A stretch of 59,545 bases of DNA from Alteromonadaceae bacterium (GCA_013373625.1 JABXHM010000099.1:1-59545); one strand, 5' to 3'. Numbered from the stretch's first letter, positions 34,866 to 44,295 are shown. Program-made: numbers and translations. The notes: generated by a model from the sequence alone, not told the origin.

Positions 34866-36007
34866 AAGTCTGATTTTTCCCTTTGCTGCCAAATTAGGCG
34901 TGAATCGAATGTCATTGCTGCCAGCATGGTAATAAATACCAGCGCACAAAACGCCAATGCTGCGGGGCCGGGATGGATGGATAACGTACTGCCTAACTGA
35001 ATCAGGGCCACGAGTATCGCAACGACGAATACATCAATCATCGACCAGCGGCCAATCAGTTCAATAAACCGATAATACCGGGCTTGCCGTTTGGGCTGAG
35101 TGAGCTCACTGGACTGCACGGCATAATTTAAACGCGCCAATACCACCAACTTAAATGCGGGTATAACAATACTAGCAAAAAATATGACCATTGCTATGGG
35201 GTAAGAGCCTGATTGCCATAGCGAAATAACACCACCCATAATCGTGTTTTTCTCTGCACTGCCCAACAATTCAGTGCTCATTATTGGCAACGTATTAGCT
35301 GGAATATACAGCAGTAGTGCGGTAAACAGCAACGCCCATGTGCGTTGTATACTGAGGTTATTATGTTGTCTGGATAAAGGCTTTACTGGCGGCAGGTCAC
35401 CTGCATACAGCCAGAGTTTCAGGCGGATTTCGTCATAGTAAAACAGTGCTGCACTCATGCTGACCGTAAATCCAACAAAAGCATAAAATGACATTCCAAC
35501 GGCGATATCAGCCATAGACGTTATTTTAATCAGGCTAACCAGAATACCCAGCAGGAAAATTTCCGCCATGCTCCATGGCATTAACATACTGATCCAACTA
35601 AACACTGTTTTCATCCACCGTTGCGGGCTGGTGGTAAGCCTGGCGCTGAGCAATACGACCAACCCCAACAGCACCAGTCCCGGTAACACCAGTGTCGCCA
35701 GGGCAGTTATTAAGGCTAATGAAACGTAGTCCTGTTCAATTAATACGTTTAGTCCACCGGGTAAATCTATGCTGTTTTGCTGGCCATTGGCGCGAAAAGT
35801 TAAAAAGTTGAAAGGCAGCGCCAGTACCAGAAAAATCAATGCGGATATTGCCAGAGATAACGCCAAAGCAATATCGTTGCGGTGATAAATACTTAATGTA
35901 TAGCCGCATCGGGGGCACACCGCGCGCTGTTTATTTTGCAGGCTCGGTATACTCACACTGGCATCACATTGTGAGCAGATCATGTGTCGAACTAACGGTG
36001 CTGACAT
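34862..36007 (-). CDS. pqiA: PqiA-like integral membrane protein
   Basis: 381-residue inner-membrane protein. It begins with a zinc-ribbon (MICSQCD and CPRCGY) and has two blocks of four membrane spans. The E. coli protein has a second ribbon before the second block; here PVKPLSRQHNNLSIQRTWALL replaces it and no Cys pair is visible, so the second ribbon is absent. It is the first gene of the pqiABC-diguanylate cyclase unit. Confidence 0.93.
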   Translation of the reverse strand: MSAPLVRHMICSQCDASVSIPSLQNKQRAVCPRCGYTLSIYHRNDIALALSLAISALIFLVLALPFNFLTFRANGQQNSIDLPGGLNVLIEQDYVSLALITALATLVLPGLVLLGLVVLLSARLTTSPQRWMKTVFSWISMLMPWSMAEIFLLGILVSLIKITSMADIAVGMSFYAFVGFTVSMSAALFYYDEIRLKLWLYAGDLPPVKPLSRQHNNLSIQRTWALLFTALLLYIPANTLPIMSTELLGSAEKNTIMGGVISLWQSGSYPIAMVIFFASIVIPAFKLVVLARLNYAVQSSELTQPKRQARYYRFIELIGRWSMIDVFVVAILVALIQLGSTLSIHPGPAALAFCALVFITMLAAMTFDSRLIWQQREKSDL

Positions 36008-36073
36008 CGATAAAGCCGGGCGGTTGTTTATTGCTAGCTTAACCGAATAGAAGGATATTGAATAGAGCAGAAA

Positions 36074-36105
36074 ACGGACGCTGCAGGGGAAACAACAGCG
36101 TCCGT
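36074..36105 (-). terminator. Hairpin downstream of asnS (probable terminator)
   Basis: ACGGACGCTG and CAGCGTCCGT form a perfect 10-bp stem with a 12-base loop, 11 bases after the asnS stop on the minus strand. The following bases (TTTCTGCTC) are only weakly T-rich. Confidence 0.55.
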
Positions 36106-36115
36106 ATAGGGCAGG

Positions 36116-37513
36116 CTAGTAACTCGCGTTTCCTGGTGTCCGTGGAAACGGAATAACATCACGTACATTTTGCATACCTGTCACATAGGCGACGAGGCGT
36201 TCAAAACCCAGTCCAAAGCCAGAATGCGGCACAGTGCCATAGCGTCGCAGATCCCGGTACCAGCTATAATCTTCCTTGTCGAGTCCCATTTCTTCTAAAC
36301 GGGTATCGAAGATATCAAGACGTTCTTCACGCTGGGAACCACCGATGATTTCACCAATGCCCGGCGCCAGTACATCCATGGCTGCAACGGTTTTACCGTC
36401 ATCATTCAGGCGCATGTAGAAAGCCTTAATGTCTTTCGGGTAGTTTTGCATGATGATTGGCGCACCAATATGCTCTTCCGCTAAATATCGCTCGTGTTCA
36501 CTCGATAAGTCGATGCCCCAACTGACCGGGAACTCAAATTCTTTACCGCAGTTTTCAAGGATCTTAATCGCATCGGTATAATCCATGCGCACGAAGTCAC
36601 TGTTGATTAGTTTTTCCAGACGACTAATTGCGTCCTTATTGATACGCTGAGCAAAAAACGCCATATCGTCGGCACGTTCTTCAAGTACCGCTTTACACAC
36701 ATACTTGAGCAAGTCTTCCGATAGTTGAGCAATGTCACCTAAATCGGCGAAAGCCACTTCAGGTTCAATCATCCAGAATTCAGCAAGGTGCCGTGACGTA
36801 TTGCTGTTTTCCGCGCGGAAGGTAGGCCCAAATGTGTAAATTTTTGACATGGCGCAGGCATATGTCTCACCATTTAACTGACCTGACACTGTCAGATACG
36901 CTTCGCGGCCAAAGAAGTCTTCACTGTAATCTACATCGCCCTTGTCGGTCTTTGGGACGTTCATCATATCCAGTGTTGACACACGGAATAGCTCGCCAGC
37001 TCCCTCAGTATCACTGGCTGTGATAATTGGTGTGCTTACCCAGAAATAACCTTGTTCGTGGAAGAAGCGGTGAACAGCTTGTGACAAGCAGTTACGAATA
37101 CGCGTGACTGCGCCAATTACATTTGTGCGGGCGCGCAAGTGAGCGTGTTCACGTAAATATTCAATAGAATGGCGTTTCGCGGCCATAGGGTAGGTGTCCG
37201 GATTTTCTACCCAACCCACTATCTCGACCGATGTGGCGTCCAGTTCGAGAGCCTGACCTTTTCCTTCAGACTGTTTAACCTTCGCTTTTACAACCAGAGA
37301 ACACCCGGCAGTTAAACGTTGAATATCGGCATAATTAGGTAAAGTGCTGAGTGCAATTACCTGAACAGGATCAAAACAGCTTCCATCGTGTACCGCAATA
37401 AAAGACAGGCCTGCTTTTGAGTCGCGACGGGTCCGAACCCAGCCTTTTACCGTTACCGATTCGCCAACCGCGTACTTCCCAGCAAGTACGTCAACGACGG
37501 GGGCGTATGTCAT
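36116..37513 (-). CDS. asnS: Asparaginyl-tRNA synthetase
   Basis: 465 residues from the ATG at 37513 with GGAGA upstream; a TTG five codons earlier was not preferred. It attaches Asn to tRNA-Asn. The N-terminal OB fold (VTVKGWVRTRRDSKAGLSF) binds the anticodon. The class II catalytic core has motif 2 (TFRAENSNTSRHLAEFWMIE) and motif 3 (GFGLGFERLV). Length is typical (E. coli 466). Confidence 0.98.
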   Translation of the reverse strand: MTYAPVVDVLAGKYAVGESVTVKGWVRTRRDSKAGLSFIAVHDGSCFDPVQVIALSTLPNYADIQRLTAGCSLVVKAKVKQSEGKGQALELDATSVEIVGWVENPDTYPMAAKRHSIEYLREHAHLRARTNVIGAVTRIRNCLSQAVHRFFHEQGYFWVSTPIITASDTEGAGELFRVSTLDMMNVPKTDKGDVDYSEDFFGREAYLTVSGQLNGETYACAMSKIYTFGPTFRAENSNTSRHLAEFWMIEPEVAFADLGDIAQLSEDLLKYVCKAVLEERADDMAFFAQRINKDAISRLEKLINSDFVRMDYTDAIKILENCGKEFEFPVSWGIDLSSEHERYLAEEHIGAPIIMQNYPKDIKAFYMRLNDDGKTVAAMDVLAPGIGEIIGGSQREERLDIFDTRLEEMGLDKEDYSWYRDLRRYGTVPHSGFGLGFERLVAYVTGMQNVRDVIPFPRTPGNASY

Positions 37514-37753
37514 GGTTATCTTCTCCAATCAATAAGGTCTTTAAAAACGCAAATCATCGCACAGCCTCGGCTTGATTGCATCCAGATTCATTAAACAAAA
37601 TGCAAGCTTGGCCGATATCTTTTATATCAGCGGCAGAAAATCCGTAAAAACTTGTTGAGTTGTTTGAATTTTAAGCAGTTTTCCGAACACCTCATCTCAA
37701 GAGGAGAGTAATAGACTGATCCGTTTTTTTGGATGTTAGTAACGAGGTTTGAT

Positions 37754-38143
37754 ATGGCAGTTAAACAAACACAAAAATTTGCTCAGGAACGCAGAGTTGC
37801 CTCAGGTAAACAAAAAGGCTTTTACAGGGTAGAAGTTATGCTCAATACGTTGGCGTGGTTGGTGTTGCTCATCTGCTTAATACTATTTCATTATGCCCGA
37901 CCTGAAATGGTCACTGGCGTACAGCAATTCTGGGGCGTCGAAGCAAGAACCTACTGGTCCGGCGAACACGTAGCCGTATTGGCCACCCTGCTGCAAGTGA
38001 CCCTCCTGACTAGTTTGATCACTATGCTATTGCGCTATAAGCGCCAACGCCGTAAATCAGACCGTTACGGCGTTAACCTGTTTATCCTGGCGGGGATTAG
38101 TGCCGCCGGCTTGTTGACTCTGCATGCAACGGATTTCGCTTAG
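37754..38143 (+). CDS. Small membrane protein of unknown function
   Basis: 129 residues from the ATG at 37754, with GAGG seven bases upstream. The N-terminus is basic and polar (MAVKQTQKFAQERRVASGK), followed by three predicted spans: LAWLVLLICLILFHY, AVLATLLQVTLLTSLITMLL and LFILAGISAAGLLTL. A basic loop RYKRQRRKSDR lies between the last two. No family recognised. It is convergent with the CaCA antiporter gene 21 bases away. Confidence 0.75.
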   Translation: MAVKQTQKFAQERRVASGKQKGFYRVEVMLNTLAWLVLLICLILFHYARPEMVTGVQQFWGVEARTYWSGEHVAVLATLLQVTLLTSLITMLLRYKRQRRKSDRYGVNLFILAGISAAGLLTLHATDFA

Positions 38144-38164
38144 TTGCCAGGACTATTTTCTTTC

Positions 38165-39136
38165 TCAGGCAACAAACGTAGTGCTGATTAAATAAGTGGT
38201 ATAACCAATATAGGCCGCTAAAAAGGCCGCTCCTTCCCATCGATTGAGTCGGCCTGAGCCCTTCAGGCCAATACAAAAAACAAATAGTGCGATTGATAAC
38301 CCCAACATAAATAGTACGTCGCGGTAGAAGAAGTCAGATGCCACTTCCATTGGTTGAATAACACCGGCTATGCCAACTACCGCCAGGGTATTAAACATGT
38401 TAGATCCAATGACATTGCCCAGCGCGAGATCATGCTCCCCTTTTTTTACCGCTGCCAGCGACGAAGCCAGCTCTGGTAGTGAAGTACCAATGGCGATAAT
38501 GGTTAAACCAATAACCACATCACTCACACCGAAGAATGTCGCAATTTCTACCGCTCCCCATACTAACAAACGGGAACTGGCAACCAGTATTACTAACCCT
38601 GCTATTAACCATAATGTTTCGTTTTTAAGGTTAACGCCTTTATCTTCCAGCTCGTTGCTATACTCGCCGGCCAGCGCATCTTTGTCGCCAGTTATACCGG
38701 TCCATATGCTCCAGGATATCAATAAGATAAAGAGCCCCAGTAGTGAAAATGCATCGTCTTTTGAAACTGACAGATCAAGGAGTTGCCAGGCGGCAAAAAA
38801 TGTCAGGCCCAACATAATAGGGAGTTCTTTGCGAATAATTTCGGAACGCACAGCAATGGGGCTGATTAACGCTGTTATACCCAGTATTAAAGCAATGTTG
38901 GCAATGTTTGAACCATAGGCATTGCCCAGGGCAATCCCGGCGCTATTTTCTAAAGCGGCAATGACCGACACAATTATTTCAGGCGCAGAGGTACCGAAAC
39001 CAATAATGAGCATACCTATCAGAATGGGTGACAGGCCAAAGTGTTTAGCAACGGCTGCTGCGCCACCGACAAACTTATCGGCACTCCAGAGTAACAGTGG
39101 TAAACCAATAATAATTGCGATGCTCGCCAACAACAT
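38165..39136 (-). CDS. CaCA-family calcium/sodium antiporter (YrbG-like)
   Basis: 323 residues from the ATG at 39136 with AGGAGT upstream. Two inverted halves of about five spans each carry the alpha repeats: FGTSAPEIIVSVIAALE with GNAYGSNIANIALILG, and IGTSLPELASSLAAVKKGE with GNVIGSNMFNTLAVVG. The Glu in each repeat binds cation. It should exchange Na+ (or K+) for Ca2+ across the inner membrane. Confidence 0.95.
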   Translation of the reverse strand: MLLASIAIIIGLPLLLWSADKFVGGAAAVAKHFGLSPILIGMLIIGFGTSAPEIIVSVIAALENSAGIALGNAYGSNIANIALILGITALISPIAVRSEIIRKELPIMLGLTFFAAWQLLDLSVSKDDAFSLLGLFILLISWSIWTGITGDKDALAGEYSNELEDKGVNLKNETLWLIAGLVILVASSRLLVWGAVEIATFFGVSDVVIGLTIIAIGTSLPELASSLAAVKKGEHDLALGNVIGSNMFNTLAVVGIAGVIQPMEVASDFFYRDVLFMLGLSIALFVFCIGLKGSGRLNRWEGAAFLAAYIGYTTYLISTTFVA

Positions 39137-39355
39137 AAACACTCCTGAATTACTCTGCGAGACCACATGGGCCCCAAAGTAGAGCAGAATAGTGCATAAC
39201 CCTTTGGCAATGCAACCTGTTCAATTAAAGCTGCAATAAAACCAATCGTCACGACAAAAATAATCCGTTATGACCAGACCCCTTTGCCCAGTATGATACG
39301 GGCAATTAATTTTCTTCCTTTCCCTGAAACTAATCCTAAGGATCTGAGTGTTTTC

Positions 39356-40804
39356 ATGCACCATACGCTAATTGTTGCCAACCAGCCTATTGAACTTGAG
39401 TCAACGGCATTAACTGTGCTGACCTTTGAGCAGTATTTGGCTGACTACCCTAAATGGAATGAGCCAAAAACCCGTGTTATCAACTTATGTGATACAGAGC
39501 AATATCTTAGCAACGGATATTACTGCTCGTTATTGGCCGAAGCCAGACAACACCGGGTAATCCCCAGCGTAAATACCATCAATGACTTGCGCCTGGCTCA
39601 AAAAAGTCAGAATGCGCCGTTGCTGATCGTCAAGCCGCAGGAGAAAGTGGTGCTCGATGCAATGAGTGATGATTGCTATGTGTTCTTTGGTAAAACCGAT
39701 GATAGTCGCCTGAAAAGGCTGGCCAGCCTGGCATTTACACGTTTTCCGAGCCCGGTTCTGAAACTGATTGCCCGCCCTGAGCAAAACGCGGTGTATTGTC
39801 AGTCGGCGGGGTTTGATGCAATACCCGTTGCGTTACAGCAAACATTTGTTATGCGTCTGGACGATTATCGTCAACAACAATGGCGAAGCGCCGGTAAAGA
39901 CAAACAGTATCGATGGGATATGGCGATACTGACTAACCCCGATGAAGCGATGCCGCCGAGTGACAAGAAAGCACTCAGCCGTTTCGTAAAAGCCGCCGGT
40001 AAAGCAGGCTTTCATGCGCAGGTAGTCACAGCCGCGACCATTGGTGATATTACGCAATACGATGCGTTATTTATTCGCGAGACAACCGCTATTGATCACA
40101 ATACTTATCGGTTAGCCAGAGAGGCCGAACGAGAGGGGCTGGTGGTGCTTGATGATAGCCAGTCTATTTTACGTTGCTGTAATAAAATTTATCTGCAGGA
40201 TGCCTTTAGCTACAATAAAGTGCCCGCGCCTAAGGCGCGTTTTGTTACTGATGCTAAACCTGCCACGTGTAGTGAACTAATTCAGGAGTTGCAACTGCCG
40301 ATTATTCTGAAACTACCGGAAAGCTCCTTTTCAAAAGGGGTATTTAAGGTTGAGTCAGCCAGCGAACTAAAAAACCGATTGCAGGAAATGTTAGAAGCAT
40401 CAGCATTGGTCCTGGCACAAGAGTATGTATTTACTGAATTTGACTGGCGTATTGGTATGTTAGGTGGGCGTCCCATTTATGCCTGTAAATACTTTATGGC
40501 GCGTAATCACTGGCAAATTTATCACCATGAAGGCGATAAAACTGACTCGGGTGATTTTATCACCATGCCGACTTTCGAAGTGCCCAAACCCGTTTTAAAA
40601 GCCGCGATCGCTGCTGCGGGTGTGGTGGGGACCGGGTTGTATGGTGTTGATATTAAGCAACGTGGCAACAAAGTGTTTGTTATAGAAGTCAACGATAACC
40701 CGAATATAGATGCTGGTATAGAAGACAAATACCTAGGTGATGAATTGTACTATTTAATCATGCAAGAATTCGTGAGCCGTGTAGAGCGTCGGGGACGACA
40801 ATAA
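39356..40804 (+). CDS. RimK-like ATP-grasp ligase with N-terminal RLAN domain
   Basis: 482 residues from the ATG at 39356; the frame extends 24 codons upstream without a good signal. The first ~200 residues match the RimK-like ATP-grasp N-terminal (RLAN) domain (YPKWNEPKTRVINLCD, YYCSLLAEARQHRVIPS). The ATP-grasp part shows LPIILKLPESSFSKGVFKVE, LVLAQEYVFTEFDWRIGML and the metal-binding VFVIEVNDNPNIDAG. Relatives join an amino acid or peptide to a carboxyl group. The stop shares a base with the start of the next gene (TAATG), so the two are coupled. The substrate is unknown. Confidence 0.9.
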   Translation: MHHTLIVANQPIELESTALTVLTFEQYLADYPKWNEPKTRVINLCDTEQYLSNGYYCSLLAEARQHRVIPSVNTINDLRLAQKSQNAPLLIVKPQEKVVLDAMSDDCYVFFGKTDDSRLKRLASLAFTRFPSPVLKLIARPEQNAVYCQSAGFDAIPVALQQTFVMRLDDYRQQQWRSAGKDKQYRWDMAILTNPDEAMPPSDKKALSRFVKAAGKAGFHAQVVTAATIGDITQYDALFIRETTAIDHNTYRLAREAEREGLVVLDDSQSILRCCNKIYLQDAFSYNKVPAPKARFVTDAKPATCSELIQELQLPIILKLPESSFSKGVFKVESASELKNRLQEMLEASALVLAQEYVFTEFDWRIGMLGGRPIYACKYFMARNHWQIYHHEGDKTDSGDFITMPTFEVPKPVLKAAIAAAGVVGTGLYGVDIKQRGNKVFVIEVNDNPNIDAGIEDKYLGDELYYLIMQEFVSRVERRGRQ

Positions 40805-41964
40805 TGGCCGAAGTTGCCTCAGGCGAAGTATTGCGCCCGGCCATTTTAACCGACCTCAATGCGCTAGTCGAATTGGAAAACAGCTGTTTTGCCAGCGATA
40901 GGTTGAGCCGACGCAGTCTGCGCCATTATCTACAGGCCAGTAGTGCTGAGTTAGTGGTGGTCGAGGAAAAAGGAAACCTGTTGGCGTATGGCCTGCTTTT
41001 GTTGCGCAGAGGCACTTTACTGACACGGCTTTACTCGCTGGCCGTGGCAAAGTCCGCGCGCGGGCAGGGGCTTGCAGAAAAAGTGATCGCTGAGCTTGAA
41101 CAACGCGCAAGCCAGCGCGGCAAACGTTATATGCGCCTGGAAGTCGCAGAACATAACCATGGCGCCATCCGACTTTACCGCCGGCTGGGGTTTTTACCCT
41201 TTGCGGTAACGGCTCACTACTATGAAGATGACGCGACGGCTATTCGTATGCAAAAAGCTTTGCCGCTTAACACCACCGGCAAACGGTTGCGTGAGTGTCC
41301 GTGGTATCAGCAATCAACCGCCTTTACCTGTGGCCCGGCCAGCTTAATGATGGCTATGGCAATGGTTGAACCAGGTTTGCCGATGACCCAAACCGAAGAA
41401 TTGTCGATTTGGCGCACTGCCAATACCGTATATATGACCAGTGGCCCGGCCGGTACGCATCCTTTGGGATTAGCGATGGCAGCTGTGGAGCGTGGTTTTG
41501 ATGCCAAAGTGTACTTGAGTCATGAAGGACCGTTGTTTATCGATGGTGTGCGCAATGAGCACAAACGGCAAACATTAATAGCGGTTGAAAATGATTTTTT
41601 TGAGCAGGCTGAAGCGCAGCAACTACCGGTGTTTTATACCGATTGGTTCGCAACCCTGGATCAGGAAGCAAACGCCAGTGATCGCGCGCTGTTGTGTTTA
41701 ATCAGTACTTACCGCCTGGATCGCAGTAAAGCGCCTCACTGGGTGGTGGTGACAGGCACTGATGAGCTTTGTGTGTATATTCACGACCCGGATCCTGATA
41801 CTGACACCGCGGGATCAGGTATGCTTGATTATCAGCATATTCCGGTTGCCAGGGACGATTTTCAGCGCATGGCGTCGTACGGTAAACGGCGGGTTCAGGC
41901 GGCGATTGTTCTGCGCCGCCCACAGCCAGACTTAATGTATGGCGATTTTGATTTGGCGGTCTAA
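40804..41964 (+). CDS. GNAT acetyltransferase fused to C39-like peptidase domain
   Basis: 386-residue fusion. Residues about 10-155 are a RimI-type GNAT domain (SLAVAKSARGQGLAEKVI, AIRLYRRLGFLP). Residues about 160-380 are a papain-like C39 peptidase (DUF3335): PWYQQSTAFTCGPASLMMAM with Gln and catalytic Cys, HWVVVTGTD with catalytic His, and IHDPDPDTDTAGS with Asp. It always seems to travel with the RimK-like gene, here by one-base overlap. Together they could ligate, trim and acetylate a peptide or protein end. The substrate is not visible and the role is inferred. The end overlaps a convergent small gene by 33 bases. Confidence 0.9.
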   Translation: MAEVASGEVLRPAILTDLNALVELENSCFASDRLSRRSLRHYLQASSAELVVVEEKGNLLAYGLLLLRRGTLLTRLYSLAVAKSARGQGLAEKVIAELEQRASQRGKRYMRLEVAEHNHGAIRLYRRLGFLPFAVTAHYYEDDATAIRMQKALPLNTTGKRLRECPWYQQSTAFTCGPASLMMAMAMVEPGLPMTQTEELSIWRTANTVYMTSGPAGTHPLGLAMAAVERGFDAKVYLSHEGPLFIDGVRNEHKRQTLIAVENDFFEQAEAQQLPVFYTDWFATLDQEANASDRALLCLISTYRLDRSKAPHWVVVTGTDELCVYIHDPDPDTDTAGSGMLDYQHIPVARDDFQRMASYGKRRVQAAIVLRRPQPDLMYGDFDLAV

Positions 41965-42219
41965 ATTACGCATGGCATCTACCAGTTTCAGCAGATCACT
42001 AATACTGCCCTGAAACGAAGACTTTTTAACCATTGACTTACTATCGTAATGATTAAACTGGCTTTGGCTGGCCGCGTCAAACATGGCAGTCTGCGCTTCA
42101 ATTTGTTGCCATTCGGCCTTGTAACTGGCCGGGATCAAATGGCGTTTGGCTATTAGCTTATCGCGAATTTGTAGCAGTTGGCCGGTAATCAGTGTTTGAT
42201 TTTTAGGTGTGTCAGTCAT
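41932..42219 (-). CDS. Small hydrophilic helical protein of unknown function
   Basis: 95-residue protein (MTDTPKNQTLITGQLLQIRD start), no signal peptide, Cys or membrane span; mostly amphipathic helix with a KKSSFQGSISDLLKLVDAMR C-terminal segment. It overlaps the convergent GNAT-C39 gene by 33 bases and has a 12-bp perfect inverted repeat about 100 bases upstream. No family recognised; AGGAACGACC before the ATG gives a weak ribosome site. Confidence 0.68.
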   Translation of the reverse strand: MTDTPKNQTLITGQLLQIRDKLIAKRHLIPASYKAEWQQIEAQTAMFDAASQSQFNHYDSKSMVKKSSFQGSISDLLKLVDAMRNLDRQIKIAIH

Positions 42220-42310
42220 GGTCGTTCCTCACTTTAATCGCATGGCCCGATAAAGTGGGCGTGTCGCGAAACTGAGCAAATATTAAACGACTTTGGCCGG
42301 AAATAAGGTG

Positions 42311-42358
42311 TTAACCATTATGTATAGGTAGTAAATTTAATACCTATACATAGGTTAA
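42311..42358. repeat. Long interrupted inverted repeat between the 95-residue gene and the DUF2937 gene
   Basis: TATGTATAGGTA (42319-42330) and TACCTATACATA (42341-42352) are perfect 12-bp arms around an AT-rich 10-base centre. Outside them, TTAACC (42311-42316) and GGTTAA (42353-42358) pair too, with a 2-base bulge. It lies 92 bases upstream of the 95-residue gene and 13 bases downstream of the DUF2937 stop. It could be an operator or a terminator-like hairpin. Confidence 0.82.
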
Positions 42359-42371
42359 GTCACCAGCAGTA

Positions 42372-42884
42372 TTACCCCAACGGGCGATAAAGATGTCGCT
42401 GTTTGCGCCGCCGGACAACGAAAGGTAACGCTAACATCAGGTAAATAATGATTGTCGTAACCAGCGCCGAGCCAACCGCTTCAATGTGCAATGGCAGTGA
42501 GGGTTGGTATAGTGTTAGTACTTTACTCAGGCGGTCGTACTGGCTGGGTTGAGCAAAATACCATGCCTGCTCAAAATAATTACTCTGGCGCAGCGTAGCT
42601 AATGCTTTGACTGCCGCATCATGTGCTGCAATAACCTGTTGTTTATGGGCGGCATCATCTCTAATCAGTGGATCATTGTTTTGCAGTAGCGCATCAATCA
42701 TCTGCGCCGTACTGGTATAGCCATAATCATCGGCCAGTGTCTGGTAGTGGATCACTTCACTATTGGTTGCATCGACAAACCCATTTAAGTGTTGCAGATA
42801 ATGCTCGGTCACCACAGGTACCTGCAGCATTGCTATAAATAATCCTGCAAACAAGACTTTGTCGATTAGCCGTATAATAATCAT
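42372..42884 (-). CDS. DUF2937-like membrane protein
   Basis: 170 residues with an N-terminal hydrophobic segment (LIDKVLFAGLFIAMLQVPVV), a periplasmic helical middle (HYLQHLNGFVDATNSEVI, AHKQQVIAAHDAAVKALATL), and a C-terminal span (ALVTTIIIYLMLALPFVV) followed by a basic tail RRRKQRHLYRPLG. The layout and start match DUF2937, whose function is unknown. It lies 35 bases after bioA on the same strand. Confidence 0.75.
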   Translation of the reverse strand: MIIIRLIDKVLFAGLFIAMLQVPVVTEHYLQHLNGFVDATNSEVIHYQTLADDYGYTSTAQMIDALLQNNDPLIRDDAAHKQQVIAAHDAAVKALATLRQSNYFEQAWYFAQPSQYDRLSKVLTLYQPSLPLHIEAVGSALVTTIIIYLMLALPFVVRRRKQRHLYRPLG

Positions 42885-42919
42885 GCTGTTTTAAAGGCCA
42901 TTGATATGTCAATCATAAA

Positions 42920-44257
42920 TTATCCATAAAGTGTTTTTAAACTACTATAGATGGCATTGCTAAGACAACTGAGTTCTGCACTACTTATAATATACGGCGG
43001 CATGATGTAAACCAGTTTGCCAAATGGGCGAATCCACACACCATGCTGAATAAATAAGGGCTGCAAGCGTTTCATGTCAACCGGGTGCTTTGTTTCGACC
43101 ACACCGATGGCACCTAACACTCTGACATCGGCAACGCAGGCGAGTTCATTACAGCTTGCTAATTCCACTTGCAACTGGGCTTCAATACCCGCGACCTGGG
43201 TTTGCCATTGTTGTTGCTGAATGAGTGCCAGACTCGCGCCTGCGACAGCGCAGGCCAACGGATTACCCATAAAAGTAGGACCATGCATAAATACGCCCGG
43301 TGAGCCGTCACATACACCTCTGGCAACTTCTTCAGTACATAACGTGGCCGCCAGCGTCATATAGCCACCGGTCAGGGCTTTACCCAAACACATAATATCA
43401 GGGCTAATATCGGCATGGTTACAGCCAAACAGCTTGCCTGTGCGGCCAAACCCAGTGGCAATTTCATCACAAATCAGCAGTACGTCATAGGTATCGCACA
43501 ACTGGCGGCAGCGGCGCAAATACTCTGGATGATAAAAACGCATACCACCGGCTCCCTGTACCACCGGCTCTAGGATCAGGGCGGCCAGTTCAGTGTGATG
43601 TCGTGCAAAAAGTTCTTCCAGAGGCAGTATATCGTCTTCACTAAACGCTTGGTCGAAACGTGTTTGTGGCGCTGGTGCAAATATTTGTTGGGTAATGCTG
43701 TTGCTAAACAGGCTGTGCATACCATTGACAGGGTCGCACACAGACATAGCGGCAAATGTATCACCGTGGTAACCGTTGCGCGGCGCAATAAGACGCGCCT
43801 TTTCAGGACGCCCCTGACATGACCAGTATTGCACTGCCATTTTAATGGCCACTTCCACCGATACTGATCCTGAGTCGGCCAGAAAAACCCGCTCTAAACC
43901 GGGTGGTGCCATCGTCAGTAATTGTCGGCACACATTAATTGCCGGTTCATGGGTCAGGCCACCAAACATAACGTGACTAAACTTATCCACCTGCTGGTGG
44001 GCTGCTGCATTGAGATCGGGGTGGTTGTAACCATGAATGGCTGCCCACCAGCTGGCCATACCGTCAATCAGGGTTTCTCCGCTGGCAAGGCTAATCCGGG
44101 CGCCTGCAGCGCCGCTGACTTCATAACACGGTAACGGATCAACTGCCGAAGTATAAGGGTGCCAGATGTGTTGTTTATCAAAATCTTTGTTGGTTAATTC
44201 ATGCACAGTAGTAAAGCTTTTAAGGTTAATTTCGTTGACAACTTTATGTTGCTGCAT
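42920..44257 (-). CDS. bioA: Adenosylmethionine-8-amino-7-oxononanoate aminotransferase
   Basis: 445-residue PLP aminotransferase making 7,8-diaminopelargonic acid for biotin. Signatures: QHIWHPYTS, MASWWAAIHGYNHP, HVMFGGLTHEPA, RNGYHGDTFAAMS, VVQGAGGMRFYHPE, DEIATGFGRTGK and the PLP Lys in CLGKALTGGYMTL. The N-terminus is about 20 residues longer than in E. coli; a GTG at 44206 is an alternative start. It is divergent from bioB, with only 38 bases between the annotated starts, the usual layout for BirA-controlled bio operons, although no clear BirA operator was found. Confidence 0.97.
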   Translation of the reverse strand: MQQHKVVNEINLKSFTTVHELTNKDFDKQHIWHPYTSAVDPLPCYEVSGAAGARISLASGETLIDGMASWWAAIHGYNHPDLNAAAHQQVDKFSHVMFGGLTHEPAINVCRQLLTMAPPGLERVFLADSGSVSVEVAIKMAVQYWSCQGRPEKARLIAPRNGYHGDTFAAMSVCDPVNGMHSLFSNSITQQIFAPAPQTRFDQAFSEDDILPLEELFARHHTELAALILEPVVQGAGGMRFYHPEYLRRCRQLCDTYDVLLICDEIATGFGRTGKLFGCNHADISPDIMCLGKALTGGYMTLAATLCTEEVARGVCDGSPGVFMHGPTFMGNPLACAVAGASLALIQQQQWQTQVAGIEAQLQVELASCNELACVADVRVLGAIGVVETKHPVDMKRLQPLFIQHGVWIRPFGKLVYIMPPYIISSAELSCLSNAIYSSLKTLYG

Positions 44258-44295
44258 AGACTAAGCGACCAGACACTCAGAGTAAAGGATAGGCA

